64,000 nucleotides of DNA from Neisseria perflava (GTDB lineage Bacteria > Pseudomonadota > Gammaproteobacteria > Burkholderiales > Neisseriaceae), in contig NZ_CP079818.1 in assembly GCF_019334725.1 (NCBI RefSeq), positions 1,550,001 to 1,614,000 of the forward strand, given 5' to 3'. Both the position numbers and the translations under genes were made by a program. Shown here piece by piece: positions 8,603 through 17,770 of this stretch. Under the pieces are notes generated by a model, which saw only the letters and a list, made by a program, of their open reading frames with translations, was not told the DNA's origin and did no database searches. Within the stretch, counting starts at the first letter, position 1. Each line of letters opens with the position of its first letter.

Positions 8603-9120
8603 CATTTACCCTTCCTCAACAATCGCCATCTTCAAATCCCATTTCTCCTTAATCTCTTTAGAGTCTTCAGACGGCCTATTCTCTTTGTAAAAAACCAGAT
8701 AATCTAAATTTAATTTTCTATTTACAACAAAATTTGAAAAATATTTTTCGTATTCGAATAAACTTTCTCAAATATCTGATGCTTTTTTACTGTATCCACT
8801 CAATATCTCGATTTAAAAACAAGCTACATAACTCTTTTAAAAAATCTTAATTTCAACCTCTAAATCCTATCAATATCTACAGCACAATTTGCCAGTTTGC
8901 CCAATTACTGATAGCATTTGCAGGTTAGCTGGTTTGTAAAAAGTTCAATTCTTTCTGATTTTTTATCAACGGTTATAACGTATTGAAAATATTTCAGTAA
9001 TTAAAACTTTTTTCGAATTTGACTCTAGGAATTTTCGTTTTTAACTCACATTTGTTGATAAACGAAAATATCGGAGTAATACTCCGTCATTGAAAAACAC
9101 TCAACACAAGGATAGATATT
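8603..9120 (+). other. long A+T-rich upstream region of aceE
   Basis: About 520 bp without a credible gene. It contains one uptake sequence (about 8668-8677) and is strongly A+T-rich after 8690, as expected for a promoter and leader. A palindrome TGAAAATATTTCA lies at 8984-8996, a TTGACT hexamer at 9019-9024, and two hairpins sit at 9031-9086. I could not assign a convincing -10, so the transcription start is open. Confidence 0.6.
9031..9086 (+). promoter_or_regulatory. tandem inverted repeats in the aceE leader
   Basis: Two inverted repeats lie back to back 35-90 bp before the aceE ATG. The first has perfect 10-bp arms ATTTTCGTTT / AAACGAAAAT (9031-9040 and 9060-9069). The second is the dyad CGGAG-TAATA-CTCCG at 9072-9086. 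They could be operators or leader RNA hairpins. Neither matches the E. coli PdhR box. Confidence 0.5.
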
Positions 9121-11784
9121 ATGTCCACCCAATTACACGATGTTGACCCAATTGAAACCAAAGAATGGTTAGACGCGTTAAGCTCTGTTTTAGAATATGA
9201 AGGCAGCGAGCGCGCTCAGTATCTGCTGGAAAGTTTGGTCAAATACAGCCGTGACAAAGGCATCCGTATGCCTCACGGCACCACTACTCCATATTTGAAC
9301 ACCGTTTCCGTAGAAGACGAAAAAGGCATCCCCGGCGACCAAAACATCGAACACCGCATCCGTGCATTCGTTCGTTGGAACGCTGCCGCTATCGTTTTGC
9401 GCGCGGGTAAAAAAGATTTGGAATTGGGTGGACACATTGCATCTTTCCAATCAGCCGCCACTATGTACGAAGTCGGCTTCAATCACTTCTGGAAAGCTAA
9501 AGGCGAAGGCGAAGAAGGCGATTTGGTATTCTTCCAAGGCCACGTTGCCCCTGGCATCTACGCACGCGCGTTCGTTGAAGGCCGTCTGACTGAAGACCAG
9601 CTGAACAACTTCCGTCAAGAAGTTGACGGTAAAGGTCTGCCTTCTTACCCTCACCCTCACCTGTTGCCTGACTTCTGGCAATTCCCAACCGTATCTATGG
9701 GTCTTGGCCCATTGATGGCAATTTACCAAGCACGCTTCCTGAAATACTTGGAATCTCGCGGTCTGGCTAAAACCAAAGGCCGTAAAGTATGGGTATTCTG
9801 TGGCGACGGTGAAATGGACGAACCTGAAAGCCAAGGTGCTATTGCTCTGGCTTCACGCGAAGGCTTGGACAACTTGGTATTCGTCATCAACTGTAACCTG
9901 CAACGTTTGGACGGCCCAGTACGCGGTAACGGCAAAATCATTCAAGAGCTGGAAGGCAACTTTGCCGGCGCCGGCTGGAATGTTGTGAAAGTCGTCTGGG
10001 GTCGTCGTTGGGACCGCCTCTTGGCAAAAGACAAAGATGGCATCCTGCGCAAACGTATGGAAGAGTGCTTGGACGGTGACTACCAAACTTACAAATCCAA
10101 AGACGGTGCATACGTTCGCGAACACTTCTTCAATACGCCTGAACTGAAAGCATTGGTCGCCGATATGACTGATGACGAAATTTGGGCATTGAACCGCGGT
10201 GGTCATGACCCTCAAAAAGTCTACAACGCTTACGACCGCGCTGCGAATCACGCTAACGGCAAACCTACTGTAATCTTGGCAAAAACCATTAAAGGTTACG
10301 GTATGGGTGCATCCGGCGAAGGTCAAAACGTTGCCCACCAAGCCAAAAAAATGGACAAAGCGTCTCTGAAACAATTCCGTGACCGCTTTGACATTCCTGT
10401 AACTGACGAGCAAATCGACAGTGGCGACCTGCCTTACCTGACTTTTGCTCCTGACAGCGAAGAATACAAATACCTGCACGCACGTCGCGAATCTTTGGGT
10501 GGCTACCTGCCTCAACGCAACCCTACCCAAGACGTTCTGGAAGTGCCTGAACTGTCAGCATTTGATGCCCAACTGAAATCCAGCGGTGACCGTGAATTCT
10601 CCACCACCATGGCTTTCGTACGCATCCTGTCTACTTTGCTGAAAGACAAAAAAATCGGCAAACGCGTTGTACCTATCGTTCCTGACGAAAGCCGTACTTT
10701 CGGTATGGAAGGTATGTTCCGCCAATACGGCATTTGGAACCCTAAAGGCCAACAATACACCCCTCAAGATAAAGACCAACTGATGTTCTACAAAGAATCC
10801 GTCGACGGTCAAATCTTGCAAGAAGGTATTAACGAGCCAGGCGCAATGGCTGACTGGATCGCGGCTGCAACCAGCTACGCCAACAGCAACTTTGCGATGA
10901 TTCCTTTCTACATCTACTACTCTATGTTCGGTTTCCAACGTATCGGCGACTTGGCATGGGCTGCCGGCGATATGCACGCACGCGGCTTCCTGTTGGGTGG
11001 TACTGCCGGCCGTACAACGCTGAATGGTGAAGGTCTGCAACACGAAGACGGCCACAGCCATATTCAAGCAGATTTGATTCCAAATTGTGTTTCTTACGAT
11101 CCAACATTCCAATACGAAGTAGCCGTTATCGTTCAAGACGGTCTGCGCCGTATGTATGCCAATAACGAAGACGTGTTCTACTACATCACCCTAATGAACG
11201 AGAACTACGCTCACCCGGATATGCCTGAAGGCGCAGAAGAAAACATCCTGAAAGGTATGTATCTGCTGAAAGCCAGCGGCAAAGGCGACAAGAAAGTTCA
11301 ATTGATGGGTTCCGGTACTATCCTGCAAGAAGTAATTGCCGGTGCCGAATTGTTGAAAGCCGACTTCGGCGTAGAAGCAGACATCTGGTCTTGCCCATCA
11401 TTCAACCAGCTGCACCGCGATGCCATCGAAGTGGAACGCTTCAATCGTCTGAACCCATTGGAAACTGCAAAAGTACCGTTTGTTACTTCTCAACTGCAAG
11501 GTCATGACGGTCCGGTTATTGCCGCTACCGACTACATCCGCAGCTATGCTGACCGCATCCGTGCCTACATCCCTAACGACTACCACGTCTTGGGTACTGA
11601 CGGCTTCGGTCGCTCCGACAGCCGTGCCAACCTGCGCAGCTTCTTCGAAGTTGACCGCTACAACGTTGCCGTTGCTGCATTGAGCGCATTGGCTGAGCAA
11701 GGCAAAGTCAGCAAAGAAACCGTTCAACAAGCTATTGAAAAATATGGCATCAAGGCCGATTCAGCCCCTAGCTGGAAACGCTAA
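9121..11784 (+). CDS. aceE: pyruvate dehydrogenase E1 component (homodimeric type)
   Basis: Thiamine-diphosphate enzyme that decarboxylates pyruvate and reductively acetylates the lipoyl groups of E2, feeding acetyl-CoA into central metabolism. 887 residues, as in the E. coli AceE type. The ThDP motif starts at GDGEMDEPESQGA (about residue 229) and ends near the NLQRLDGPVRGNGK stretch. The central transketolase-like domain and the C-terminal domain (GTDGFGRSDSR) are both present. The start MSTQLHDVDPIETKEW is typical and follows an AAGGA ribosome-binding site. First gene of the aceE-aceF-lpdA cluster. Confidence 0.98.
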   Translation: MSTQLHDVDPIETKEWLDALSSVLEYEGSERAQYLLESLVKYSRDKGIRMPHGTTTPYLNTVSVEDEKGIPGDQNIEHRIRAFVRWNAAAIVLRAGKKDLELGGHIASFQSAATMYEVGFNHFWKAKGEGEEGDLVFFQGHVAPGIYARAFVEGRLTEDQLNNFRQEVDGKGLPSYPHPHLLPDFWQFPTVSMGLGPLMAIYQARFLKYLESRGLAKTKGRKVWVFCGDGEMDEPESQGAIALASREGLDNLVFVINCNLQRLDGPVRGNGKIIQELEGNFAGAGWNVVKVVWGRRWDRLLAKDKDGILRKRMEECLDGDYQTYKSKDGAYVREHFFNTPELKALVADMTDDEIWALNRGGHDPQKVYNAYDRAANHANGKPTVILAKTIKGYGMGASGEGQNVAHQAKKMDKASLKQFRDRFDIPVTDEQIDSGDLPYLTFAPDSEEYKYLHARRESLGGYLPQRNPTQDVLEVPELSAFDAQLKSSGDREFSTTMAFVRILSTLLKDKKIGKRVVPIVPDESRTFGMEGMFRQYGIWNPKGQQYTPQDKDQLMFYKESVDGQILQEGINEPGAMADWIAAATSYANSNFAMIPFYIYYSMFGFQRIGDLAWAAGDMHARGFLLGGTAGRTTLNGEGLQHEDGHSHIQADLIPNCVSYDPTFQYEVAVIVQDGLRRMYANNEDVFYYITLMNENYAHPDMPEGAEENILKGMYLLKASGKGDKKVQLMGSGTILQEVIAGAELLKADFGVEADIWSCPSFNQLHRDAIEVERFNRLNPLETAKVPFVTSQLQGHDGPVIAATDYIRSYADRIRAYIPNDYHVLGTDGFGRSDSRANLRSFFEVDRYNVAVAALSALAEQGKVSKETVQQAIEKYGIKADSAPSWKR

Positions 11785-11790
11785 TTGATG

Positions 11791-11836
11791 TTTCAGACGG
11801 CCTGTTTGCTTCATTCAGACATCAGGCCGTCTGAAA
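11791..11836 (+). repeat. inverted uptake-sequence pair between aceE and aceF
   Basis: TTTCAGACGGCCT (11791-11803) and AGGCCGTCTGAAA (11824-11836) are exact inverted copies separated by 20 nt. A third copy in ATGCCGTCTGAA form lies just before the aceF ribosome-binding site. The hairpin lacks a strong T run, so it may attenuate rather than end transcription. Confidence 0.75.
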
Positions 11837-11927
11837 ATCGAATGCTTGAATGGTTTAACAAACTGTACCGATGCCGTGCGAAACAGTTTTCAGACGGCAT
11901 CAAACTGAAAATATTAAAGGAACTCAA

Positions 11928-13535
11928 ATGAGTATCGTAGAAATCAAAGTCCCTGATATCGGCGGTCATGAAAACGTCGACATCATCGCCGTAGAAGTTA
12001 AAGTAGGCGACACTATTGCCGTTGACGACACCCTGATTACTTTGGAAACCGACAAAGCCACTATGGACGTACCTGCTGATGCAGCCGGCGTCGTGAAAGA
12101 AGTTAAAGTTAAAGTTGGCGATAAAATCTCTGAAGGCGGCGTTATTTTGACCGTTGAAACCGGTGCTGCCGCTGCTGATGCCGCTACGGCCCCTGCAGCA
12201 AAAGCTCCTGCTGCTGCTGCGCCTGCAGCCGCTCCTTCCGGAGGCGCTACTGTACAAGTTGTTGTACCTGATATCGGCGGCCACTCTGACGTAGACGTTA
12301 TTGCCGTTGAAATTAAAGTGGGCGACACTGTTGCCGTTGACGACACCCTGATTACGTTGGAAACCGACAAAGCTACTATGGACGTACCATGTACCGAAGC
12401 CGGTGTGGTTAAAGCCGTATTCCTGAAAGTTGGCGACAAAGTATCCGAAGGCTCTGCCATTATCGAAGTAGAAACTGCCGGTTCCGCCGCAGCTGCTCCT
12501 GCTCCTGCCGCTCAAGCTGCCGCACCTGCACCAGCCGCTGCTCCGGCTCCTGCTGCTCCAGCACCAGCCGCTGCGCCTGCTCCGGCTGCACCTGCAGCTG
12601 CCAAAATTGACGAAGCTGCTTTTGCCAAAGCCCATGCAGGTCCTTCCGCACGTAAACTGGCGCGTGAATTGGGCGTAGATTTGGGTCAAGTCAAAGGTAC
12701 CGGTCTGAAAGGCCGTATCATGGGCGAAGACGTTAAAGCCTTCGTTAAATCCGTTATGCAAAGTGGTGCAGGCAAACCTGCCGCTGCCTCTTTGGGAGGT
12801 GGTCTGGACTTGTTGCCATGGCCTAAAGTTGACTTCTCTAAATTCGGCAGCATCGAAGTTAAAGAACTGTCTCGTATTAAGAAAATCTCCGGTCAAAACC
12901 TGTCTCGCAACTGGGTTGTGATTCCTCACGTTACCGTACACGAAGAAGCGGACATGACCGAATTGGAAGAATTCCGCAAACAACTGAACAAAGAATGGGA
13001 ACGCGAAGGCGTGAAACTGTCCCCATTGGCGTTCATCATTAAAGCCTCTGTTGCTGCGCTGAAAGCCTTCCCTGAATTCAATGCCTCTCTGGATGGCGAC
13101 AATCTGGTGCTGAAAAACTACTTCAACATCGGTTTCGCAGCAGACACGCCAAATGGCTTGGTTGTTCCAGTAATCAAAGACGTGGATCAAAAAGGCTTGA
13201 AACAAATCAGCCAAGAGCTGACCGAATTGTCTAAAAAAGCCCGCGAAGGCAAGCTCAAACCGCAAGAAATGCAAGGCGCATGCTTTACTATTTCCAGCTT
13301 GGGCGGTATCGGCGGCACAGGCTTCACGCCGATCGTGAATGCTCCTGAAGTTGCTATCTTGGGTGTGTGCAAATCCCAAATCAAACCGGTTTGGAACGGC
13401 AAAGAATTCGCTCCTCGCCTGATGTGCCCATTGAGCCTGTCCTTCGACCACCGCGTCATCGACGGTGCCGCCGGTATGCGCTTCACCGTATTCCTGGCTA
13501 ACCTGTTGAAAGACTTCCGCCGCATTACTCTGTAA
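11928..13535 (+). CDS. aceF: pyruvate dehydrogenase E2, dihydrolipoamide acetyltransferase
   Basis: Core of the pyruvate dehydrogenase complex; moves acetyl groups from lipoyl arms to CoA. 535 residues. It has two lipoyl domains with lipoylated Lys43 and Lys148 (both in ETDKATMDVP), Ala/Pro-rich swinging linkers (about 80-108 and 185-225), a peripheral-subunit-binding domain (GPSARKLARELGVDLGQVKGTG) and the catalytic domain ending in the active-site motif DHRVIDGAAG. The ATG at 11928 is preceded by AAAGGAA. A longer in-frame opening at 11871 would translate an uptake sequence and is not accepted. Lipoylation would use the lipB-lipA products encoded at 26.9-28.6 kb. Confidence 0.98.
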   Translation: MSIVEIKVPDIGGHENVDIIAVEVKVGDTIAVDDTLITLETDKATMDVPADAAGVVKEVKVKVGDKISEGGVILTVETGAAAADAATAPAAKAPAAAAPAAAPSGGATVQVVVPDIGGHSDVDVIAVEIKVGDTVAVDDTLITLETDKATMDVPCTEAGVVKAVFLKVGDKVSEGSAIIEVETAGSAAAAPAPAAQAAAPAPAAAPAPAAPAPAAAPAPAAPAAAKIDEAAFAKAHAGPSARKLARELGVDLGQVKGTGLKGRIMGEDVKAFVKSVMQSGAGKPAAASLGGGLDLLPWPKVDFSKFGSIEVKELSRIKKISGQNLSRNWVVIPHVTVHEEADMTELEEFRKQLNKEWEREGVKLSPLAFIIKASVAALKAFPEFNASLDGDNLVLKNYFNIGFAADTPNGLVVPVIKDVDQKGLKQISQELTELSKKAREGKLKPQEMQGACFTISSLGGIGGTGFTPIVNAPEVAILGVCKSQIKPVWNGKEFAPRLMCPLSLSFDHRVIDGAAGMRFTVFLANLLKDFRRITL

Positions 13536-13543
13536 TCCGAGCA

Positions 13544-13579
13544 TTTTCAGACGGCCTTTTTACTCAGGCCGTCTGAAAA
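13544..13579 (+). repeat. inverted uptake-sequence pair between aceF and lpdA
   Basis: A perfect 14-bp stem (TTTTCAGACGGCCT / AGGCCGTCTGAAAA) with an 8-nt loop lies 9 bp past the aceF stop and 33 bp before the lpdA ATG. The T-rich loop and position make it a possible partial terminator within the gene cluster. Confidence 0.8.
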
Positions 13580-13612
13580 AAGAAGTCCGAACATCATTCA
13601 GAAAGATTAGAC

Positions 13613-15397
13613 ATGAGCTTAGTTGAATTAAAAGTGCCAGACATTGGCGGTCACGAAAATGTAGATATTATTGCGGTTGAAGTAAATGTAGGCGACACCA
13701 TTGCCGTGGACGATACCCTGATTACTTTGGAAACCGATAAAGCCACTATGGACGTACCTGCCGAAGTTGCAGGTGTCGTTAAAGAAGTTAAAGTTAAAGT
13801 GGGTGACAAAATCTCCGAAGGCGGCTTGATTGCAGTCGTTGAAGCCGAAGGTGCGGCTGCCGCTCCTAAAGCCGAAGCACCAGCTGCTCCTGCACAAGAA
13901 GCGCCTAAAGCTGCTGCTCCAGCTCCTCAAGCTGCACAATTTGGCGGTTCTGCCGATGCTGAATACGATGTGGTCGTATTGGGTGGCGGCCCTGGCGGTT
14001 ATTCCGCTGCATTTGCCGCTGCTGACGAAGGCTTGAAAGTTGCCATCGTCGAGCGTTACAAAACTTTGGGCGGCGTTTGCTTGAACGTCGGCTGTATCCC
14101 TTCCAAAGCCTTGTTGCACAACGCTGCCGTAATCGATGAAGTACGTCACTTGGCTGCCAACGGTATCAAATACCCTGAGCCTGAACTCGATATCGATATG
14201 CTGCGCGCTTACAAAGACGGCGTGGTTTCCCGCCTGACTACCGGCTTGGCAGGTATGGCCAAAGGCCGTAAAGTGGACATTATCCAAGGCGACGGTCAAT
14301 TCTTGGATCCGCACCACTTGGAAGTGTCGCTGACCACCGGCGACGTGTACGAGCAAGCGACTCCTACCGGCGAGAAAAAAATCGTTGCCTTCAAAAACTG
14401 TATCATTGCAGCAGGCAGCCGCGTAACCAAACTGCCTTTCATTCCTGAAGATCCGCGCATCATCGATTCCAGCGGCGCTTTGGCTCTGAAAGAAGTACCG
14501 GGCAAACTGTTGATCATCGGTGGCGGTATTATCGGCCTTGAAATGGGTACGGTTTACAGCACGCTGGGTTCTCGCCTGGATGTTGTTGAAATGATGGACG
14601 GCCTGATGCAAGGCGCAGACCGCGACTTGGTTAAAGTATGGCAAAAACAAAACGAATACCGTTTTGACAACATCATGATCAACACCAAAACTGTTGCTGT
14701 CGAACCTAAAGAAGACGGCGTTTACGTTACCTTTGAAGGTGCAAATGCACCTAAAGAGCCACAACGTTACGATGCCGTATTGGTTGCCGCAGGTCGTGCG
14801 CCTAACGGCAAACTCATCAGCGCTGAAAAAGCAGGCGTTGCCGTAACTGACCGCGGCTTCATCGAAGTGGACAAACAAATGCGCACCAACGTGCCGCACA
14901 TCTACGCTATCGGCGACATCGTCGGTCAACCGATGTTGGCGCATAAAGCCGTTCACGAAGGCCACGTTGCCGCTGAGAACTGCGCCGGACACAAAGCCTA
15001 CTTCGACGCACGCGTTATTCCGGGCGTTGCTTACACTTCTCCTGAAGTGGCATGGGTGGGCGAAACCGAGTTGTCTGCCAAAGCTTCCGGCCGCAAAATT
15101 ACCAAAGCCAACTTCCCATGGGCTGCTTCCGGCCGTGCGATTGCCAACGGTTGCGACAATGGTTTCACTAAGCTGATTTTTGATGCTGAAACCGGCCGCA
15201 TCATCGGCGGCGGTATCGTTGGTCCTAACGGCGGCGATATGATCGGCGAAGTCTGCTTGGCCATCGAAATGGGCTGCGATGCAACCGACATCGGCAAAAC
15301 CATCCACCCACACCCAACCTTGGGCGAATCCATCGGTATGGCTGCGGAAGTGGCATTGGGCGTATGTACCGACCTGCCTGCTCAGAAAAAGAAATAA
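13613..15397 (+). CDS. lpdA: dihydrolipoamide dehydrogenase (E3) with N-terminal lipoyl domain
   Basis: Flavoenzyme that reoxidises the dihydrolipoyl groups of E2 with NAD+. 594 residues, about 120 longer than the plain E3 because residues 1-80 form a lipoyl domain (Lys43 in ETDKATMDVP) joined by an Ala/Pro linker. The FAD-binding motif VVLGGGPGGYSAAFAA starts near 121, the redox disulfide is Cys156-Cys161 in GGVCLNVGCIPSK, the NAD-binding motif is IIGGGIIGLEMG, and the C-terminal active-site motif is HPHPTLGES. Lipoyl-E3 fusions are known in Neisseria. Its lipoyl domain is nearly identical to that of aceF. Confidence 0.98.
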   Translation: MSLVELKVPDIGGHENVDIIAVEVNVGDTIAVDDTLITLETDKATMDVPAEVAGVVKEVKVKVGDKISEGGLIAVVEAEGAAAAPKAEAPAAPAQEAPKAAAPAPQAAQFGGSADAEYDVVVLGGGPGGYSAAFAAADEGLKVAIVERYKTLGGVCLNVGCIPSKALLHNAAVIDEVRHLAANGIKYPEPELDIDMLRAYKDGVVSRLTTGLAGMAKGRKVDIIQGDGQFLDPHHLEVSLTTGDVYEQATPTGEKKIVAFKNCIIAAGSRVTKLPFIPEDPRIIDSSGALALKEVPGKLLIIGGGIIGLEMGTVYSTLGSRLDVVEMMDGLMQGADRDLVKVWQKQNEYRFDNIMINTKTVAVEPKEDGVYVTFEGANAPKEPQRYDAVLVAAGRAPNGKLISAEKAGVAVTDRGFIEVDKQMRTNVPHIYAIGDIVGQPMLAHKAVHEGHVAAENCAGHKAYFDARVIPGVAYTSPEVAWVGETELSAKASGRKITKANFPWAASGRAIANGCDNGFTKLIFDAETGRIIGGGIVGPNGGDMIGEVCLAIEMGCDATDIGKTIHPHPTLGESIGMAAEVALGVCTDLPAQKKK

Positions 15398-15434
15398 GTT
15401 CACTCAAATAAAATTTGAACGAACTTGATGGAAC

Positions 15435-15466
15435 AAAGGCCGTCTGAATGTTTCAGACGGCCTTTT
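15435..15466 (+). terminator. DUS terminator between lpdA and glnB
   Basis: AAAGGCCGTCTGAA and TTCAGACGGCCTTT pair perfectly around a short loop and are followed by TT. This separates the pyruvate dehydrogenase genes from glnB. Confidence 0.8.
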
Positions 15467-15486
15467 CGCAAATAAGGAGACTCAAT

Positions 15487-15825
15487 ATGAAAAAAATCGA
15501 AGCCATTATCAAACCTTTCAAACTCGACGATGTACGCGAAGTCTTGACCGAAATCGGCATTACCGGCATGACCGTCAGCGAAGTCAAAGGCTTCGGCCGC
15601 CAAAAAGGTCATACGGAAATTTATCGCGGCGCAGAATACGCAGTTGATTTCCTGCCCAAAGTGAAAATCGAATTGGTATTGGCTGACGACAAAGTCGATC
15701 AGGCTGTTGATGCCATTTTGGAAACCGCACATTCCGGCAAAATCGGTGACGGTAAAATCTTCATTTATCCGGTTGAAGAAGCCATCCGCATCCGAACCGG
15801 CGAACGCTCAGAAGCAGCACTTTAA
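15487..15825 (+). CDS. glnB: nitrogen regulatory protein P-II
   Basis: Trimeric signal protein that reports 2-oxoglutarate and ATP/ADP levels to nitrogen-control enzymes. 112 residues, the family length. The uridylylation site Tyr51 sits in the T-loop (RGAEYAVDF), and the C-terminal signature is TGKIGDGKIFIYPVEEAIRIRTGE-like (here SGKIGDGKIF). The ATG at 15487 follows AAGGAGA. An in-frame opening at 15448 lies within the terminator hairpin and is not used. No glnA or amtB is adjacent, so GlnB rather than the transporter-linked GlnK is more likely. Confidence 0.95.
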   Translation: MKKIEAIIKPFKLDDVREVLTEIGITGMTVSEVKGFGRQKGHTEIYRGAEYAVDFLPKVKIELVLADDKVDQAVDAILETAHSGKIGDGKIFIYPVEEAIRIRTGERSEAAL

Positions 15826-16238
15826 TAGAAATCGTAAAACACAGGATACAAATGCCGTCTGAAAAAAGTCATGACTTGTTTTAATCAAGACTTATTTCTC
15901 AGACGGCATTATTTTAATAACAACAACCATCCATTTTCTAAAGTCTATCCAAATAAACCAGTTACCGAAAACCTCACGCCATCAAGTATGGAGGAATTCA
16001 AGGCAATGCTTCACCTGACCTTCGTGAACAACTTTACCGTATCAAATAACTCTTTCCAAAGCAGGGCTAACCCCAATCCCATACTTGCAAAACCTCAATG
16101 CCCTCCTTTTAAAATCAAATTCCTCGTATTTGTTTCCTATTCTTATTGTTGCCTAACTTTTCAGACGACCCCTTTCTTTATCCAAACTCCGTTATAATGA
16201 CGGCTTTAAAATTAATTCATTCCCAAGACGGTCTTATC
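15826..16238 (+). other. glnB-mpl intergenic region
   Basis: 413 bp without a supported gene. It begins with a hairpin of inverted ATGCCGTCTGA arms (15852-15862 and 15899-15909), probably the glnB terminator, then an A+T-rich stretch. A perfect -10 TATAAT at 16193-16198 lies 40 bp before the mpl ATG with only a weak -35. An open frame at 15871-16197 has no ribosome-binding site or recognisable protein character. Confidence 0.6.
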
Positions 16239-17615
16239 ATGAAACACATCCACATTATCGGTATCGGCGGCACATTTATGGGCGGCGTAGCGGCTATTGC
16301 CAAAGAAGCAGGTTTTAAAGTCAGCGGTTGCGACGCGAAGATGTATCCGCCGATGAGTACCCAGCTCGAAGCCTTGGGCATTGACGTACACGAAGGCTTT
16401 GATGCCGCTCAATTGGACAAATTTAAAGCCGATATTTACGTTATCGGTAATGTTGCCAAACGCGGCATGGATGTGATTGAAGCCATTTTGAACAAAGGCC
16501 TGCCTTATACTTCCGGCCCACAATGGCTGGCTGAAAACGTATTGCACCGGCACTGGGTACTTGGCGTGGCAGGGACGCACGGCAAAACGACCACAGCCTC
16601 CATGCTGGCATGGGTCTTGGAATATGCCGGACTCGCGCCGGGCTTCCTCATCGGCGGCGTACCGGAAAACTTCAGCGTTTCCGCCCGCCTGCCGCAAATG
16701 CCGCGCCAAGACCCTAATTCAAAATCCCCATTCTTCGTTATCGAAGCTGACGAATACGATACCGCCTTTTTTGACAAACGCTCCAAATTCGTACACTACC
16801 GTCCGCGTACCGCCATTTTGAACAATCTGGAATTTGATCACGCCGATATTTTTGCCGATTTGGGCGCCATTCAAACCCAATTCCATCATTTGGTACGCAC
16901 CGTGCCGTCTGAAGGCCTCATCGTCTGCAACGGCCAGCAGCAAAGCCTGCAAGATACTCTAGACAAAGGCTGCTGGACGCCCGTAGAGAAATTCGGTACC
17001 GAACAAGGCTGGCAGGTTGGTACCGTCCATGCCGACGGCTCGTTTGATGTACGCCATCACGGCGAAACGGTCGGACACGTCGCTTGGGAACTGATGGGCG
17101 AACACAACCGCATGAACGCCCTCGCCGTTATCTCTGCCGCGCGTCATGCCGGAGTCGATATTCAGACGGCCTGCGAAGCTTTGAGTGCATTTAAAAACGT
17201 CAAACGCCGTATGGAAATCAAAGGTACAGTAAACGGCATCACTGTTTACGACGACTTTGCCCACCATCCGACCGCCATCGAAACCACCATCGAAGGCTTA
17301 CGTCAGCGCGTCGGTAACGCACGCATCCTCGCCGTCCTCGAGCCACGTTCCAACACCATGAAGCTCGGCACCATGAAAGCCGCCCTGCCCGCAAGCTTAA
17401 ACGATGCAGACCAAGTATTCTGCTACGCCGGCGGCGTGGACTGGGACGTCGCCGAAGCCCTCGCACCTTTAGGCGGCAAGCTGCATGTGGGCAAAGACTT
17501 CGATGCCTTTGTTGCCGAAATCGTGAAAAATGCCGAAGCAGGCGACCATATTTTGGTCATGAGCAATGGCGGTTTCGGCGGAATACACGGAAAGCTGCTG
17601 GAAGCGTTGAAATAA
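16239..17615 (+). CDS. mpl: UDP-N-acetylmuramate:L-Ala-gamma-D-Glu-meso-DAP ligase
   Basis: Mur-ligase family enzyme that joins recycled murein tripeptide to UDP-MurNAc, returning cell-wall fragments to peptidoglycan synthesis. 458 residues. The N-terminal Rossmann motif is HIHIIGIGGTFMGG, the ATP-binding P-loop is GTHGKTTT at 112-119, the middle domain has the EADEYDTAFFDKRSKF stretch typical of Mpl, and DDFAHHPTAI and EPRSNTMK mark the C-terminal domain. The ATG at 16239 gives the standard start. It stands alone before a strong DUS terminator. Confidence 0.96.
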   Translation: MKHIHIIGIGGTFMGGVAAIAKEAGFKVSGCDAKMYPPMSTQLEALGIDVHEGFDAAQLDKFKADIYVIGNVAKRGMDVIEAILNKGLPYTSGPQWLAENVLHRHWVLGVAGTHGKTTTASMLAWVLEYAGLAPGFLIGGVPENFSVSARLPQMPRQDPNSKSPFFVIEADEYDTAFFDKRSKFVHYRPRTAILNNLEFDHADIFADLGAIQTQFHHLVRTVPSEGLIVCNGQQQSLQDTLDKGCWTPVEKFGTEQGWQVGTVHADGSFDVRHHGETVGHVAWELMGEHNRMNALAVISAARHAGVDIQTACEALSAFKNVKRRMEIKGTVNGITVYDDFAHHPTAIETTIEGLRQRVGNARILAVLEPRSNTMKLGTMKAALPASLNDADQVFCYAGGVDWDVAEALAPLGGKLHVGKDFDAFVAEIVKNAEAGDHILVMSNGGFGGIHGKLLEALK

Positions 17616-17642
17616 AGGTTTGTTGAAAATTTTGAATGATTG

Positions 17643-17684
17643 AGGCCGTCTGAAAACCGGAATTTGGTTTTCAGACGGCCTTTT
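17643..17684 (+). terminator. DUS terminator after mpl
   Basis: A perfect 16-bp stem (AGGCCGTCTGAAAACC / GGTTTTCAGACGGCCT) with a 7-nt loop ends in TTTT. Confidence 0.85.
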
Positions 17685-17770
17685 GGTTGTGAAGTAATGA
17701 GATGGGGAAAAACCGATATTTCCGGCGAATCAGGTTTGGTTATAAACCAAGCCGGATTTGCCGTTTGCCT

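Noticed and set aside
11811..13544. 577-codon open frame opposite aceF
   Set aside because: It mirrors the codon pattern of aceF, is rich in Ser/Cys/Gly repeats from the Ala/Pro linkers, has no ribosome-binding site and no protein-family character.
13628..15403. 591-codon open frame opposite lpdA
   Set aside because: Shadow of lpdA caused by third-position bias; no start signal and no recognisable domain.
15871..16197. 108-codon open frame between glnB and mpl
   Set aside because: Starts within the DUS hairpin, no ribosome-binding site, and its end overlaps the mpl promoter.
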